DNA from: Streptomyces sp. SCL15-4
GTDB taxonomy: Bacteria > Actinomycetota > Actinomycetes > Streptomycetales > Streptomycetaceae
NCBI RefSeq assembly: GCF_033366695.1
Contig: NZ_JAOBTQ010000001.1
Span: 5,518,001 to 5,582,000 of the forward strand
Direction of reading: 5' to 3'
DNA: 64,000 nucleotides
Shown: positions 55,003 to 64,000 of the stretch, one piece after another
Layout: every line of letters begins with the position of its first letter
Numbering within the stretch: position 1 is the stretch's first letter
The notes under the pieces: model-generated
What the model saw: only the letters and a program-made list of their open reading frames with translations
Told to the model about the DNA's origin: nothing
Database searches by the model: none
Made by a program: the position numbers and the translations under genes

Positions 55003-55668
55003 ATGAGCAACTTCCCCGGCGCCGCCAGCGGCATGTACGAGGGCCCCCGGCCCGACAGCCGCTACGTCATCCCGCGCTTCGTCGAGCGCACCTCCCAGGG
55101 CATCCGCGAGTACGACCCGTACGCGAAGCTCTTCGAGGAGCGCGTGATCTTCCTGGGCGTCCAGATCGACGACGCCTCCGCCAACGACGTCATGGCGCAG
55201 CTGCTGTGCCTGGAGTCGATGGACCCCGACCGGGACATCTCGATCTACATCAACAGCCCCGGCGGCGACATGACCGCCCTGACGGCGATCTACGACACGA
55301 TGCAGTTCGTGAAGCCCGACATCCAGACGGTCTGCATGGGCCAGGCGGCCTCCGCCGCGGCCATCCTGCTGGCCGCCGGCACGCCCGGCAAGCGCATGGC
55401 GCTGCCGAACTCCCGCGTGCTGATCCACCAGCCGGCGGGCTCCACCGGCCGCGGTCAGCTCTCCGACCTGGAGATCATCGCCAACGAGTTCACCCGGATG
55501 CGCGAGCAGCTGGAGAACATGCTGGCCAAGCACTCCAACCGGCCGCTCGAGAAGGTCCGCGAGGACATCGAGCGCGACAAGATCCTCACGGCCGAGGAGG
55601 CGCTGGAGTACGGCCTCGTCGACCAGATCATCTCCACCCGCAAGCTGAACAACGACGCTGTCCGCTGA
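55003..55668 (+). CDS. clpP2: ATP-dependent Clp protease proteolytic subunit ClpP2
   Basis: 221 residues from ATG 55003. The triad is Ser117 ([13 protein letters not shown]), His142 ([12 protein letters not shown]) and Asp192 ([10 protein letters not shown]). The N-terminus is about 17 residues longer than in ClpP1 and may include a cleaved propeptide. ClpP1 and ClpP2 differ throughout, as expected for the mixed ClpP1P2 barrel of actinobacteria. clpX starts 170 nt later. Confidence 0.95.
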   Translation: MSNFPGAASGMYEGPRPDSRYVIPRFVERTSQGIREYDPYAKLFEERVIFLGVQIDDASANDVMAQLLCLESMDPDRDISIYINSPGGDMTALTAIYDTMQFVKPDIQTVCMGQAASAAAILLAAGTPGKRMALPNSRVLIHQPAGSTGRGQLSDLEIIANEFTRMREQLENMLAKHSNRPLEKVREDIERDKILTAEEALEYGLVDQIISTRKLNNDAVR

Positions 55669-55838
55669 CGCGGAACGCGGCACCTCGAGCCCCCCTTGGC
55701 GCGGTGCACGGCAAAGTGAACCCTGCCAAGGGGGGCCCGAACACCGGGCCCGGCAAGGTACCGTCGGACATAAGGCAGCACCAGGAGTCGCTGGACGCAT
55801 AACGTCCAGGCGTCTCCCAGGCGAAGGGGAAGCACACC

Positions 55839-57125
55839 GTGGCACGCATCGGTGACGGCGGCGATCTGCTCAAGTGCTCGTTCTGCGGCAAGAGCCAGAA
55901 GCAGGTCAAGAAGCTCATCGCAGGGCCCGGTGTGTACATCTGCGACGAGTGCATCGATCTCTGCAACGAGATCATCGAGGAAGAACTCGCGGAGACCAGC
56001 GAGGTGCGCTGGGAGGAACTGCCCAAGCCGCGCGAGATCTACGAGTTCCTCGAGGGCTATGTGGTCGGCCAGGAGGCCGCCAAGAAGGCGCTCTCCGTCG
56101 CGGTGTACAACCACTACAAGCGGGTCCAGGCGGGTGAGAACGGCGGCGCGAGCGGCCGGGACGACGCGATCGAGCTGGCGAAGTCCAACATCCTGCTGCT
56201 CGGCCCCACCGGCTCCGGCAAGACCCTGCTCGCGCAGACCCTGGCGCGCATGCTGAACGTCCCGTTCGCGATCGCGGACGCCACCGCGCTGACCGAGGCG
56301 GGCTACGTCGGCGAGGACGTCGAGAACATCCTGCTGAAGCTGATCCAGGCGGCGGACTACGACGTCAAGAAGGCCGAGACCGGGATCATCTACATCGACG
56401 AGATCGACAAGGTCGCCCGCAAGAGCGAGAACCCGTCGATCACCCGGGACGTCAGCGGCGAGGGCGTGCAGCAGGCGCTGCTGAAGATCCTGGAAGGGAC
56501 GACGGCCTCGGTCCCGCCGCAGGGCGGCCGCAAACACCCGCACCAGGAGTTCATCCAGATCGACACGACGAACGTGCTGTTCATCGTGGGCGGTGCCTTC
56601 TCGGGCCTGGAGAAGATCATCGAGGCGCGGGCCGGCGCCAAGGGCATCGGCTTCGGCGCCACGATCCTGTCCAAGCGGGAGCTGGAGGCCAAGGACGTCT
56701 TCGAGGACGTCATGCCGGAGGACCTGGTCAAGTTCGGCATGATCCCCGAGTTCATCGGCCGTCTGCCCGTGATCACGTCCGTGCACAACCTGGACCGCGA
56801 GGCGCTGCTGAAGATCCTGGTCGAGCCCCGCAACGCCCTGGTCAAGCAGTACCAGCGCCTGTTCGAACTGGACGGGGTGGAGCTGGACTTCGAGCGCGAG
56901 GCGCTGGAGGCCATCGCCGACCAGGCCATCCTCCGCCAGACCGGCGCCCGCGGCCTGCGCGCCATCATGGAGGAGGTCCTCCAGGGCGTGATGTACGAGG
57001 TCCCGTCCCGCAAGGACGTGGCCCGCGTGGTCATCACCGCCGACGTGGTCCTCTCCAACGTCAACCCCACCCTCATCCCGCGCGACGCCCGCGGCCGGGG
57101 CCCGGGGGAGCAGAAGACGGCGTAA
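55839..57125 (+). CDS. clpX: Clp protease ATP-binding subunit ClpX
   Basis: 428 residues from GTG 55839 behind AAGGGGA. It has an N-terminal zinc-binding domain (CSFCGKSQ at 11 and CDECIDLC at about 35-42), Walker [21 protein letters not shown], Walker [15 protein letters not shown], the RKH-region [12 protein letters not shown] and the IGF loop (KGIGFGATI) that docks on ClpP. All AAA+ residues look intact. It unfolds tagged substrates and feeds them to ClpP1P2. Confidence 0.95.
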   Translation: MARIGDGGDLLKCSFCGKSQKQVKKLIAGPGVYICDECIDLCNEIIEEELAETSEVRWEELPKPREIYEFLEGYVVGQEAAKKALSVAVYNHYKRVQAGENGGASGRDDAIELAKSNILLLGPTGSGKTLLAQTLARMLNVPFAIADATALTEAGYVGEDVENILLKLIQAADYDVKKAETGIIYIDEIDKVARKSENPSITRDVSGEGVQQALLKILEGTTASVPPQGGRKHPHQEFIQIDTTNVLFIVGGAFSGLEKIIEARAGAKGIGFGATILSKRELEAKDVFEDVMPEDLVKFGMIPEFIGRLPVITSVHNLDREALLKILVEPRNALVKQYQRLFELDGVELDFEREALEAIADQAILRQTGARGLRAIMEEVLQGVMYEVPSRKDVARVVITADVVLSNVNPTLIPRDARGRGPGEQKTA

Positions 57126-57145
57126 CCGCCGGCCGCAGACGCGAA

Positions 57146-57177
57146 GAAGGGCCCCGGTCGGCCGACCGGGGCCCTTC
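57146..57177. terminator. Bidirectional terminator between clpX and the proline-rich protein
   Basis: A perfect 32-nt palindrome, GAAGGGCCCCGGTCGG and its complement, lies between the convergent genes. Confidence 0.75.
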
Positions 57178-57202
57178 GCCGTCTTCGTCGTCGCGGAAGG
57201 CG

Positions 57203-58168
57203 TCAGGCCTTGACGCGGACCTCACCGCGGAACTTGGCGACGAGTTCCGCGTCGGTCGCCAAGTCGCCGCTCCGGCCCGCCGCGAGGTTGGCGATGTCCA
57301 TCGGCATGACCAGGCCGAGGGTGCTGTGGTCGCCCCAGATGCAGATGCTCATCGTCACGTTCTTCGGCCCGCCGCTGCTCGTGCCGGTGGGCGCGCTGGC
57401 CTGCTGGCACTTGAGGACCGCGCCGTCGAGCCCGGCCGGCGTGTACGCCTTCGGCTCGCCGTTCAGGGTGACCTCGCTGTCCTTCTCCTCCGTGGCCTTG
57501 GTCTTCATGTAGGCGAACATCGCGTCGACGGCCTTCTCGGGGTCGTCGATCGTGCCGTACACACCGCCGAACTGGATCATCTTCTGGCTCAGCGGGTTGT
57601 CGGCGTCACCGGACTCGTACTTCGCGCTGACGTCCTTCGGATCGTGCACGCCCCACTTCTCGGCGTCCTTCAGATCCTCCTGGGTCATCATGTCGCCGCC
57701 GCCGTCCTTCTTCTTGTACTCGGTCAGCACCGTCGCCGGCGTCGTCAGCTTGTGCGGACCGTCGTCCGCCACGCCGCCGCCGCTGCCGCCGAGCACGAAG
57801 TACGCGCCGACCGCCAGCGCGGCCACCACGGCCACCGCGCCGATGATCAGTCCGGTCTTCTTCTTCCCGCCGGCCGGCTGCGGCGGCTGCGGCGGCACGC
57901 CGTAGGGCTGCTGGCCGTAGGGGCCGGGCTGCTGGCCGTACGGCCCCGGCTGCGGGGGCGTGCCCTGCGGAGCGCCCTGCTGCGGGTAGCCGTACCCCGG
58001 CTGCGGAGCCGGAGGGGCCTGCTGGGGGTAGCCGTAGCCGGGCTGGGGAGCCTGCGGCTGCTGGCCGTAGGGGCCCGGCTGGCCGTACGGCCCAGGCTGC
58101 CCCGGCTGGCCGTACGGACCCGGCTGCTGGGGCGGCTGGCCGTACGGGCCCGGCTGGTTGTTGCTCAT
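57203..58168 (-). CDS. Membrane-anchored protein with N-terminal PGPYGQ repeats
   Basis: 321 residues from ATG 58168 behind GGAGGGG. Residues 1-100 are low-complexity repeats of QPGPYGQ and QPGYGYPQQ. They are followed by [20 protein letters not shown], a positive flank and a membrane helix, which places the repeats in the cytoplasm. The outer domain (about 130-321) includes [20 protein letters not shown] and [15 protein letters not shown], with two Cys that may pair. This plan is common in Streptomyces. Function unknown. Confidence 0.82.
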   Translation of the reverse strand: MSNNQPGPYGQPPQQPGPYGQPGQPGPYGQPGPYGQQPQAPQPGYGYPQQAPPAPQPGYGYPQQGAPQGTPPQPGPYGQQPGPYGQQPYGVPPQPPQPAGGKKKTGLIIGAVAVVAALAVGAYFVLGGSGGGVADDGPHKLTTPATVLTEYKKKDGGGDMMTQEDLKDAEKWGVHDPKDVSAKYESGDADNPLSQKMIQFGGVYGTIDDPEKAVDAMFAYMKTKATEEKDSEVTLNGEPKAYTPAGLDGAVLKCQQASAPTGTSSGGPKNVTMSICIWGDHSTLGLVMPMDIANLAAGRSGDLATDAELVAKFRGEVRVKA

Positions 58169-58305
58169 TCCTGGGTTCCCCTCCAGAAGCTTATGTGTTC
58201 CTGACATCCTGGCCCAGGCCCGGGAAACGCACGGCACCGGGGGCCGCACCGTTACAGAACAAACGCGTTTCGGGACCACCCCGTGACACCTCTAAACTGG
58301 CCCCC

Positions 58306-60930
58306 GTGACCGACAACGCTCAGCAGCAGCCCTCCGCGCCCGACACCGAACTGCCGACCCAGTACGCGCCGGCCGATGTAGAGGGGCCGTTGTACGAGCG
58401 CTGGGTGGAGCGGGGCTACTTCGAGGCGGACGCGAAGAGCGACAAGCCGCCGTACACCATCGTCATCCCGCCGCCGAACGTCACGGGCAGCCTCCACCTC
58501 GGGCACGCCTTCGAGCACACCCTGATCGACGCGCTCACCCGCCGCAAGCGCATGCAGGGCCACGAGACGCTGTGGCAGCCCGGCATGGACCACGCCGGCA
58601 TCGCCACGCAGAACGTCGTCGAGCGCGAGCTGGGCAAGGAGGGCAAGTCCCGGCACGACCTGGGCCGCGAGGCCTTCGTCGAGCGGGTCTGGCAGTGGAA
58701 GGCCGAGTCCGGCGGCCAGATCTCCGGCCAGATGCGCCGCCTCGGCGACGGCGTCGCCTGGTCCCGCGAGCGCTTCACCATGGACGAGGGCCTGTCCCAG
58801 GCCGTCCAGACCATCTTCAAGAAGCTCTACGACGACGAGCTGATCTACCGCGCCGAGCGCATCATCAACTGGTGCCCCCGCTGCCTCACCGCCATCTCGG
58901 ACATCGAGGTCGAGTACCAGGACGACGACGGCGAGCTGGTCTCCATGCGCTACGGCGACGGTGATGACTCCATCGTCGTCGCCACCACCCGCGCCGAGAC
59001 GATGCTCGGTGACACCGCCGTCGCCGTCCACCCCGACGACGAGCGCTACCGGCACCTCGTCGGCAAGCTCATCAGGCTCCCGCTGACCGACCGCTCGATC
59101 CCGGTCGTCGCCGACACCCACGTCGACCCCGAGTTCGGCACGGGCGCCGTCAAGGTCACCCCGGCCCACGACCCGAACGACTTCGAGATCGGCCAGCGCC
59201 ACGACCTGCCGTCCATCACCGTGATGGACGAGCACGCCGTCATCACCGTCCACGGCCCCTTCCAGGGCATGGACCGGCTGGAGGCCCGCTCCGCGATCGT
59301 CGCCGCGCTGCGCGCCGAGGGCCGGATCGTCGCCGAGAAGCGGCCCTACGTCCACTCCGTCGGCCACTGCTCGCGCTGCAAGACCACCATCGAGCCGCGT
59401 CTCTCGATGCAGTGGTGGGTCAAGGTCGGCCCGCTGGCCAAGGCCGCCGGCGACGCCGTGCGCGAGGGCAAGGTCAAGATCCACCCGCAGGAGATGGAGA
59501 AGCGGTACTTCGACTGGGTCGACAACCTCCACGACTGGTGCATCTCGCGCCAGCTGTGGTGGGGCCACCGCATCCCGGTCTGGTACGGCCCGAACGGCGA
59601 GGTCGTCTGCGTCGGCCCCGACGAGGAGCCGCCGGCCGGCGAGGGCTGGCACCAGGACACCGACGTCCTCGACACCTGGTTCTCCTCCGGCCTGTGGCCG
59701 TTCTCCACCCTCGGCTGGCCCGAGCGGACCGAGTCGCTCGCGAAGTTCTACCCGAACTCCGTCCTGGTCACCGGCTACGACATCCTCTTCTTCTGGGTCG
59801 CCCGGATGATGATGTTCGGCCTGTACGCGATGGACGGCACCCCGCCGTTCCACACCATCGCCCTGCACGGCATGGTCCGCGACCAGTTCGGCAAGAAGAT
59901 GTCGAAGTCCTTCGGCAACGCGGTCAACCCGCTGGACTGGATGGACAAGTACGGCTCCGACGCCCTGCGCTTCACCCTGGCCCGCGGCGCCAACCCGGGC
60001 GTCGACGTGCCGATCGGCGAGGACTGGGTCCAGGGCTCCCGCAACTTCGCCAACAAGATCTGGAACGCGACCCGCTTCGCGCTCATGAACGGCGCGACCG
60101 TCCAGGGCCCGCTGCCGGAGCCGGCGCGGATGTCCGCGACCGACCGCTGGATCCTCTCCCGCCTGAACTCGGTGGTCGCCGAGGTCGACGCGTACTACGA
60201 CGACTTCCAGTTCGCCAAGCTCTCCGACGCCCTCTTCCACTTCGCCTGGGACGAGGTCTTCGACTGGTACGTGGAGCTGTCCAAGACCGTCTTCCAGGCG
60301 GGCGGCGAACCGGCCGAGGTCTCCAAGCGCGTCCTCGGCGAGGTCCTCGACGTCACCCTGAGGCTCCTCCACCCGGTCGTCCCGTTCGTCACGGAGACCC
60401 TGTGGACCACGCTGACCGGCGGCGAGTCGGTCGTGATCGCCGACTGGCCGGCCGACAGCGGCTTCCGTGACGCGGCGGCCGAGCAGGAGATCTCCACCCT
60501 CCAGTCGGTCATCACCGAGGTCCGCCGCTTCCGCGCCGACCAGGGCCTCCAGCCCGGCCAGCGGGTCCCGGCCCGTCTGATCCTCGACGGCACGGCCCTC
60601 GCCCCGCACGAGGCGGCCATCCGCCAGCTGCTGCGGCTCCAGCCCGAGGGCGAGTCCTTCACGGCGACGGCGACCCTGCCGGTGGCGGGCGCCCAGGTCG
60701 CGCTCGACCTCTCGGGCACGATCGACGTCGCCGCGGAACGCAAGCGCCTGGCGAAGGACCTCGCGGCGGCCCAGAAGGAGCGCCAGCAGGCCGAGGCCAA
60801 GCTCGGCAACGAGACCTTCCTCGCCAAGGCCCCGGACCACGTCGTGGACAAGATCCGCACCCGCCTCGCCAAGGCGGACGAGGACATCGCCCGCATCACC
60901 GCCCAGCTGGAGAGGCTGCCGCAGGCGTAG
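58306..60930 (+). CDS. valS: Valyl-tRNA synthetase
   Basis: 874 residues from GTG 58306. The class I signatures are [17 protein letters not shown] (HLGH, about 65) and KKMSKSFGN (about 531). The editing domain lies between them, with the zinc-type Cys pairs [10 protein letters not shown] and HCSRCKTTI. The C-terminal coiled coil ([20 protein letters not shown]) is typical of ValRS. TAAACT ends 7 nt before the GTG and no ribosome binding site is seen, so the mRNA is probably leaderless. I see no T-box leader. Confidence 0.95.
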   Translation: MTDNAQQQPSAPDTELPTQYAPADVEGPLYERWVERGYFEADAKSDKPPYTIVIPPPNVTGSLHLGHAFEHTLIDALTRRKRMQGHETLWQPGMDHAGIATQNVVERELGKEGKSRHDLGREAFVERVWQWKAESGGQISGQMRRLGDGVAWSRERFTMDEGLSQAVQTIFKKLYDDELIYRAERIINWCPRCLTAISDIEVEYQDDDGELVSMRYGDGDDSIVVATTRAETMLGDTAVAVHPDDERYRHLVGKLIRLPLTDRSIPVVADTHVDPEFGTGAVKVTPAHDPNDFEIGQRHDLPSITVMDEHAVITVHGPFQGMDRLEARSAIVAALRAEGRIVAEKRPYVHSVGHCSRCKTTIEPRLSMQWWVKVGPLAKAAGDAVREGKVKIHPQEMEKRYFDWVDNLHDWCISRQLWWGHRIPVWYGPNGEVVCVGPDEEPPAGEGWHQDTDVLDTWFSSGLWPFSTLGWPERTESLAKFYPNSVLVTGYDILFFWVARMMMFGLYAMDGTPPFHTIALHGMVRDQFGKKMSKSFGNAVNPLDWMDKYGSDALRFTLARGANPGVDVPIGEDWVQGSRNFANKIWNATRFALMNGATVQGPLPEPARMSATDRWILSRLNSVVAEVDAYYDDFQFAKLSDALFHFAWDEVFDWYVELSKTVFQAGGEPAEVSKRVLGEVLDVTLRLLHPVVPFVTETLWTTLTGGESVVIADWPADSGFRDAAAEQEISTLQSVITEVRRFRADQGLQPGQRVPARLILDGTALAPHEAAIRQLLRLQPEGESFTATATLPVAGAQVALDLSGTIDVAAERKRLAKDLAAAQKERQQAEAKLGNETFLAKAPDHVVDKIRTRLAKADEDIARITAQLERLPQA

Positions 60931-60936
60931 TGCCCC

Positions 60937-60978
60937 CGCGAGAGCCCCCGGTGCCGGAGCGCACCGGGGGCTCTCGCG
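60937..60978 (+). terminator. Terminator after valS
   Basis: A perfect 18-bp stem starts CGCGAGAGCCCCCGGTGC with a 6-nt loop. It begins 7 nt past the valS stop. Confidence 0.8.
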
Positions 60979-61112
60979 TGCTCGTCACGGGCGCGGGGCA
61001 CCGCGCGACAAGCCACGACGCAGCCGCGGCCCGCCGAGGAGACGAGCACGCCCGTACCGGCGTCGCGAAGCCACCGCGTCCTTTGCCGTGCCGCCTCCGT
61101 AGACTGGGCCTC

Positions 61113-62624
61113 GTGAGCGACCCGAACGGTACCGAGCAGCCCGACCCCCTCGACAGCTTCGACGAGATCATCGAGGCCGAGACCACCCGCGACCCCGACC
61201 TCGCGGTCATCGAGGCCGGCAGCCGCACCCTGCGTACCCAGGGCGGCGCACCCGAGGCCGACGTCCCCGCGCGCCCGGAGGACCCGGAGGTGGACAAGGC
61301 GCTGCGCGAGGTCGAGGCGGAGCTGGCCACCCGCTGGGGCGAGACCAAGCTGGAGCCCTCGGTCGGCAGGATCGCCGCGCTGATGGACGTCCTCGGCGAG
61401 CCCCAGCGCTCGTACCCCTCGATCCACATCACGGGCACCAACGGCAAGACCTCCACCGCCCGCATGATCGAGGCCCTGCTCGGCGCCTTCGAACTGCGCA
61501 CCGGCCGCTACACCAGCCCGCACGTGCAGTCGATCACCGAGCGGATCAGCCTGGACGGCGCCCCGATCTCCGCCGAGCGGTTCGTGGAGACGTACCAGGA
61601 CGTCAAGCCGTACGTCGAGATGGTCGACGGACAGCAGGAGTACCGGCTCTCCTTCTTCGAGGTCCTCACCGGCATGGCGTACGCCGCCTTCGCGGACGCC
61701 CCCGTGGACGTCGCCGTGGTCGAGGTCGGCATGGGCGGCTCCTGGGACGCCACGAACGTCATCGACGCCGACGTGGCCGTGGTGACCCCCATCTCCCTCG
61801 ACCACACCGACCGGCTCGGCGGGACGCCCGCGGAGATCGCCGGCGAGAAGAGCGGCATCATCAAGCAGGACGCGACCGTGATCCTGGCCCAGCAGCCGGT
61901 GGACGCGGCGCAGGTGCTGCTGAAGAAGGCCGTCGACGTGGACGCCACGGTCGCCCGCGAGGGCCTGGAGTTCGGCGTCGTCGCCCGGCAGGTCGCCGTC
62001 GGCGGGCAGCTGCTCACCCTGCGCGGCCTCGGCGGCGAGTACCCGGAGGTGTACCTGCCGCTGCACGGCGGCCACCAGGCGCACAACGCGGCCGTGGCGC
62101 TCGCCGCCGTGGAGGCGTTCTTCGGCGTCGGCGCGCAGCGCGCGGAGCCGCTGGACATCGACACCGTCCGCAAGGCGTTCGCGGCCGTCTCCTCCCCGGG
62201 CCGCCTGGAGGTCGTACGGCGCTCTCCGACGGTCGTGCTGGACGCCGCGCACAACCCGGCGGGCGCCGAGGCCACCGCGGAGGCGGTGCGGGAGGCGTTC
62301 GACTTCAGCCGGCTGATCGGGGTCGTGGGCGCGAGCGGCGACAAGGACGTGCGCGGGCTGCTGGAGGCCTTCGAGCCGATCTTCGCCGAGATCGTCGTCA
62401 CCCAGAACTCCAGCCACCGCGCCATGGACGCGGACGAGCTGGCCGCGATCGCCGTCGAGGTGTTCGGCGACGAGCGGGTGCAGGTCGAGCCGCGGCTGCC
62501 GGACGCCCTGGAGGCCGCGATCACGCTGGCCGAGGAGGAGGGCGAGTTCGCCGGCGGCGGCGTGCTGGTCACCGGTTCCGTCATCACGGTCGGCGAGGCC
62601 CGGCTGCTGCTGGGGAAGGGCTGA
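61113..62624 (+). CDS. folC: Bifunctional folylpolyglutamate/dihydrofolate synthase
   Basis: 503 residues from GTG 61113, with TAGACT ending 7 nt upstream and no ribosome binding site, again a leaderless layout. An acidic N-terminal extension of about 70 residues precedes the Mur-ligase-like core. Key motifs are the P-loop IHITGTNGKTSTARMIEALL (about 105-124), TSPHVQSITERI, VEVGMGGSWDATNVI and VLDAAHNPAGAEATAEAVRE. It adds glutamate to folates and may also make dihydrofolate. It is followed at once by the DUF4233 gene and ndk. Confidence 0.93.
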   Translation: MSDPNGTEQPDPLDSFDEIIEAETTRDPDLAVIEAGSRTLRTQGGAPEADVPARPEDPEVDKALREVEAELATRWGETKLEPSVGRIAALMDVLGEPQRSYPSIHITGTNGKTSTARMIEALLGAFELRTGRYTSPHVQSITERISLDGAPISAERFVETYQDVKPYVEMVDGQQEYRLSFFEVLTGMAYAAFADAPVDVAVVEVGMGGSWDATNVIDADVAVVTPISLDHTDRLGGTPAEIAGEKSGIIKQDATVILAQQPVDAAQVLLKKAVDVDATVAREGLEFGVVARQVAVGGQLLTLRGLGGEYPEVYLPLHGGHQAHNAAVALAAVEAFFGVGAQRAEPLDIDTVRKAFAAVSSPGRLEVVRRSPTVVLDAAHNPAGAEATAEAVREAFDFSRLIGVVGASGDKDVRGLLEAFEPIFAEIVVTQNSSHRAMDADELAAIAVEVFGDERVQVEPRLPDALEAAITLAEEEGEFAGGGVLVTGSVITVGEARLLLGKG

Positions 62625-62629
62625 GGACG

Positions 62630-62992
62630 ATGCGTACGCTCTGTGCGTCGACCCTGATCGGCGAGTTCTTCGTGATCGGCTTCGCCGGGCTGGTCGCCAT
62701 GAAGGACCCGGACCTGGCCACGTCGACGGTATGGCTGGTCAGCGGCATCGCCATGCTGCTGTGCGTGCTGCTGTGCGGCATGGTGACCCGGCCCGGCGGG
62801 GTGGCCCTCGGCTGGGCCCTGCAGATCGCCCTGATCGCCTCCGGTGTGTTCGTGCCGACCATGTACTTCATGGGCGCGGTCTTCGCGGCGCTGTGGTGGG
62901 CATCGGTGCACTTCGGGAGGAAGGTGGACGAGGCGAAGGCCCGCTTCGCGGCGCAGTCGCAGGCCTCCTCCTCCCCGGTTGACGCTGCGTGA
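62630..62992 (+). CDS. DUF4233 membrane protein
   Basis: 120 residues from ATG 62630, 5 nt after folC. Four membrane helices are predicted: LIGEFFVIGFAGLVAMK, TVWLVSGIAMLLCVLLCGMV, ALGWALQIALIASGVFVPTM and FMGAVFAALWWASVHFG. The tail is hydrophilic. Genes of this family sit between folC and ndk throughout actinobacteria. Their function is not known. Probably translated with folC. Confidence 0.88.
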   Translation: MRTLCASTLIGEFFVIGFAGLVAMKDPDLATSTVWLVSGIAMLLCVLLCGMVTRPGGVALGWALQIALIASGVFVPTMYFMGAVFAALWWASVHFGRKVDEAKARFAAQSQASSSPVDAA

Positions 62993-63057
62993 CGGACGCC
63001 TCGGCACGCCCTGTAACCTCGTGCCACCGCACCCGTAAGTCGTGTAAGGAGCCCTTC

Positions 63058-63471
63058 GTGAGCCAGCGCACCCTTGTCCTCCTCAAGCCCGACGCCGTCC
63101 GTCGTGGGCTGACCGGTGAGATCATCGGCCGTATCGAGCGCAAGGCCGGCTGGCAGATCACCGCCCTGGAGCAGCGCACCCTGGACCGCGCCACGCTGGA
63201 GCAGCACTACGCCGAGCACGTGGGCAAGCCGTTCTACGAGCCGCTGGTGGAGTTCATGTCCTCCGGGCCGGTCGTCGCGCTGATCGTGGAGGGCGAGCGG
63301 GTGATCGAGGGCGTGCGTCAGCTGGCGGGCCCGACCGACCCGATCGCCGCCGCGCCCGGCTCGATCCGCGGTGACTTCGGCGTGATCGTCCGCGAGAACC
63401 TGATCCACGCCTCGGACTCGGAGGAGTCCGCCGAGCGCGAGGTGAAGATCTTCTTCCCGGGTCGCGCGTAG
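63058..63471 (+). CDS. ndk: Nucleoside diphosphate kinase
   Basis: 137 residues from GTG 63058 behind AAGGAG. It moves the gamma-phosphate between nucleoside triphosphates through phospho-His117 in VRENLIHASDSEESAEREVK. The nucleotide-binding start (RTLVLLKPDAVRRGLTGEII) and the APGSIRGDFGVI loop are normal. Likely the last gene of the folC-DUF4233-ndk operon, with a terminator at 63493. Confidence 0.95.
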   Translation: MSQRTLVLLKPDAVRRGLTGEIIGRIERKAGWQITALEQRTLDRATLEQHYAEHVGKPFYEPLVEFMSSGPVVALIVEGERVIEGVRQLAGPTDPIAAAPGSIRGDFGVIVRENLIHASDSEESAEREVKIFFPGRA

Positions 63472-63492
63472 GACCGGCGGCGGTCCGCGCGG

Positions 63493-63518
63493 AAGGTCCG
63501 GGCCCGGTCCCGGACCTT
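63493..63518 (+). terminator. Terminator after ndk
   Basis: AAGGTCCGGG pairs with CCCGGACCTT (10 bp, 6-nt loop) and is followed by TTCC. Confidence 0.75.
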
Positions 63519-63739
63519 TTCCGCACTTCTCCGCGCACACCGCCACACGGTCCGCGCATTTGAGGGAACGCGCGCCCCCGAACGCCCGTCTCCACAAGCG
63601 GGGCGGCACGCCATCTGGTGACAATGGCGGAGACCCTCGCGCAGTGTTCGTGCAGGCGCGTTTACGATGGAAGCCTTCACGTCACAGCACCCGCCTCGCC
63701 GACCTGACATGCCTTCAAAAGCGCAGGGAGGCCAGATGA

Positions 63740-64000
<261 letters not shown>

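Noticed and set aside
58196..58305. T-box riboswitch before valS
   Set aside because: The leader is too short and lacks the conserved T-box sequence; the start appears leaderless.

Overview
The window looks like the core chromosome of a Streptomyces. The DNA is very GC-rich, codons end almost always in G or C, GTG starts are common, and several genes have a TANNNT box 6-9 nt before the start codon with no ribosome binding site (the leaderless layout). The gene order matches the block known from Streptomyces coelicolor that runs from the chitosan-oligosaccharide (csn) operon through pepN, asd, sodF, rpiB, tig, clpP1-clpP2-clpX, valS, folC and ndk to mreB. I identify this by remembered synteny and motifs, not by a search.

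Layout. 1-3.4 kb: a leftward module resembling the GlnX/GlnH partners of protein kinase PknG, plus a truncated coiled-coil protein. 3.6-10.2 kb: leftward operon csnR-csnE-csnF-csnG-csnH-csnK for uptake and breakdown of glucosamine oligosaccharides, with a ROK-type operator upstream. 10.4-16.1 kb: MscS channel, HNH endonuclease, a 949-nt gap holding a tandem duplication of about 250 bp, a small repeat-containing protein coupled to malQ, and a small membrane protein. 16.3-19.8 kb: a MarR regulator facing two DMT exporters and a LysR regulator, with a 12+12 palindrome between marR and the first exporter. 20-25.4 kb: a small secreted protein, the first pepN, and a divergent LysR/MFS pair. 25.4-31.7 kb: asd, an ECF sigma factor with a probable membrane partner, and a large secreted subtilase. 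31.9-36.3 kb: Nudix hydrolase, Tat-exported metallophosphoesterase behind a likely PHO box, SGNH hydrolase, and a nuclease-fold protein. 36.5-44.7 kb: the second pepN, a DsbA-like protein, sodF with a Nur box, two APC permeases and bioY. 44.9-51.9 kb: rpiB, a Nei/Fpg glycosylase, an Eis-like acetyltransferase, a SpoIIE-type phosphatase, a small HD protein resembling an alarmone hydrolase, a membrane acyltransferase, and two small proteins. 52-64 kb: tRNA-Gly, tRNA-Pro, tig, clpP1, clpP2, clpX, a proline-rich membrane protein, valS, folC, a DUF4233 protein, ndk and the start of mreB.

How the genes work together. The csn operon is a complete substrate-binding, uptake, hydrolysis and phosphorylation route under its own repressor. 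Trigger factor and the ClpP1P2-ClpX protease form a folding and proteolysis cluster with a possible ClgR site. I see no CRISPR array, prophage, insertion sequence or biosynthetic cluster. The most plausible undescribed items are the small TSE-repeat protein fused by position to malQ, the duplicated DNA upstream of it, the sigma factor/membrane-protein pair, and the mini HD protein.
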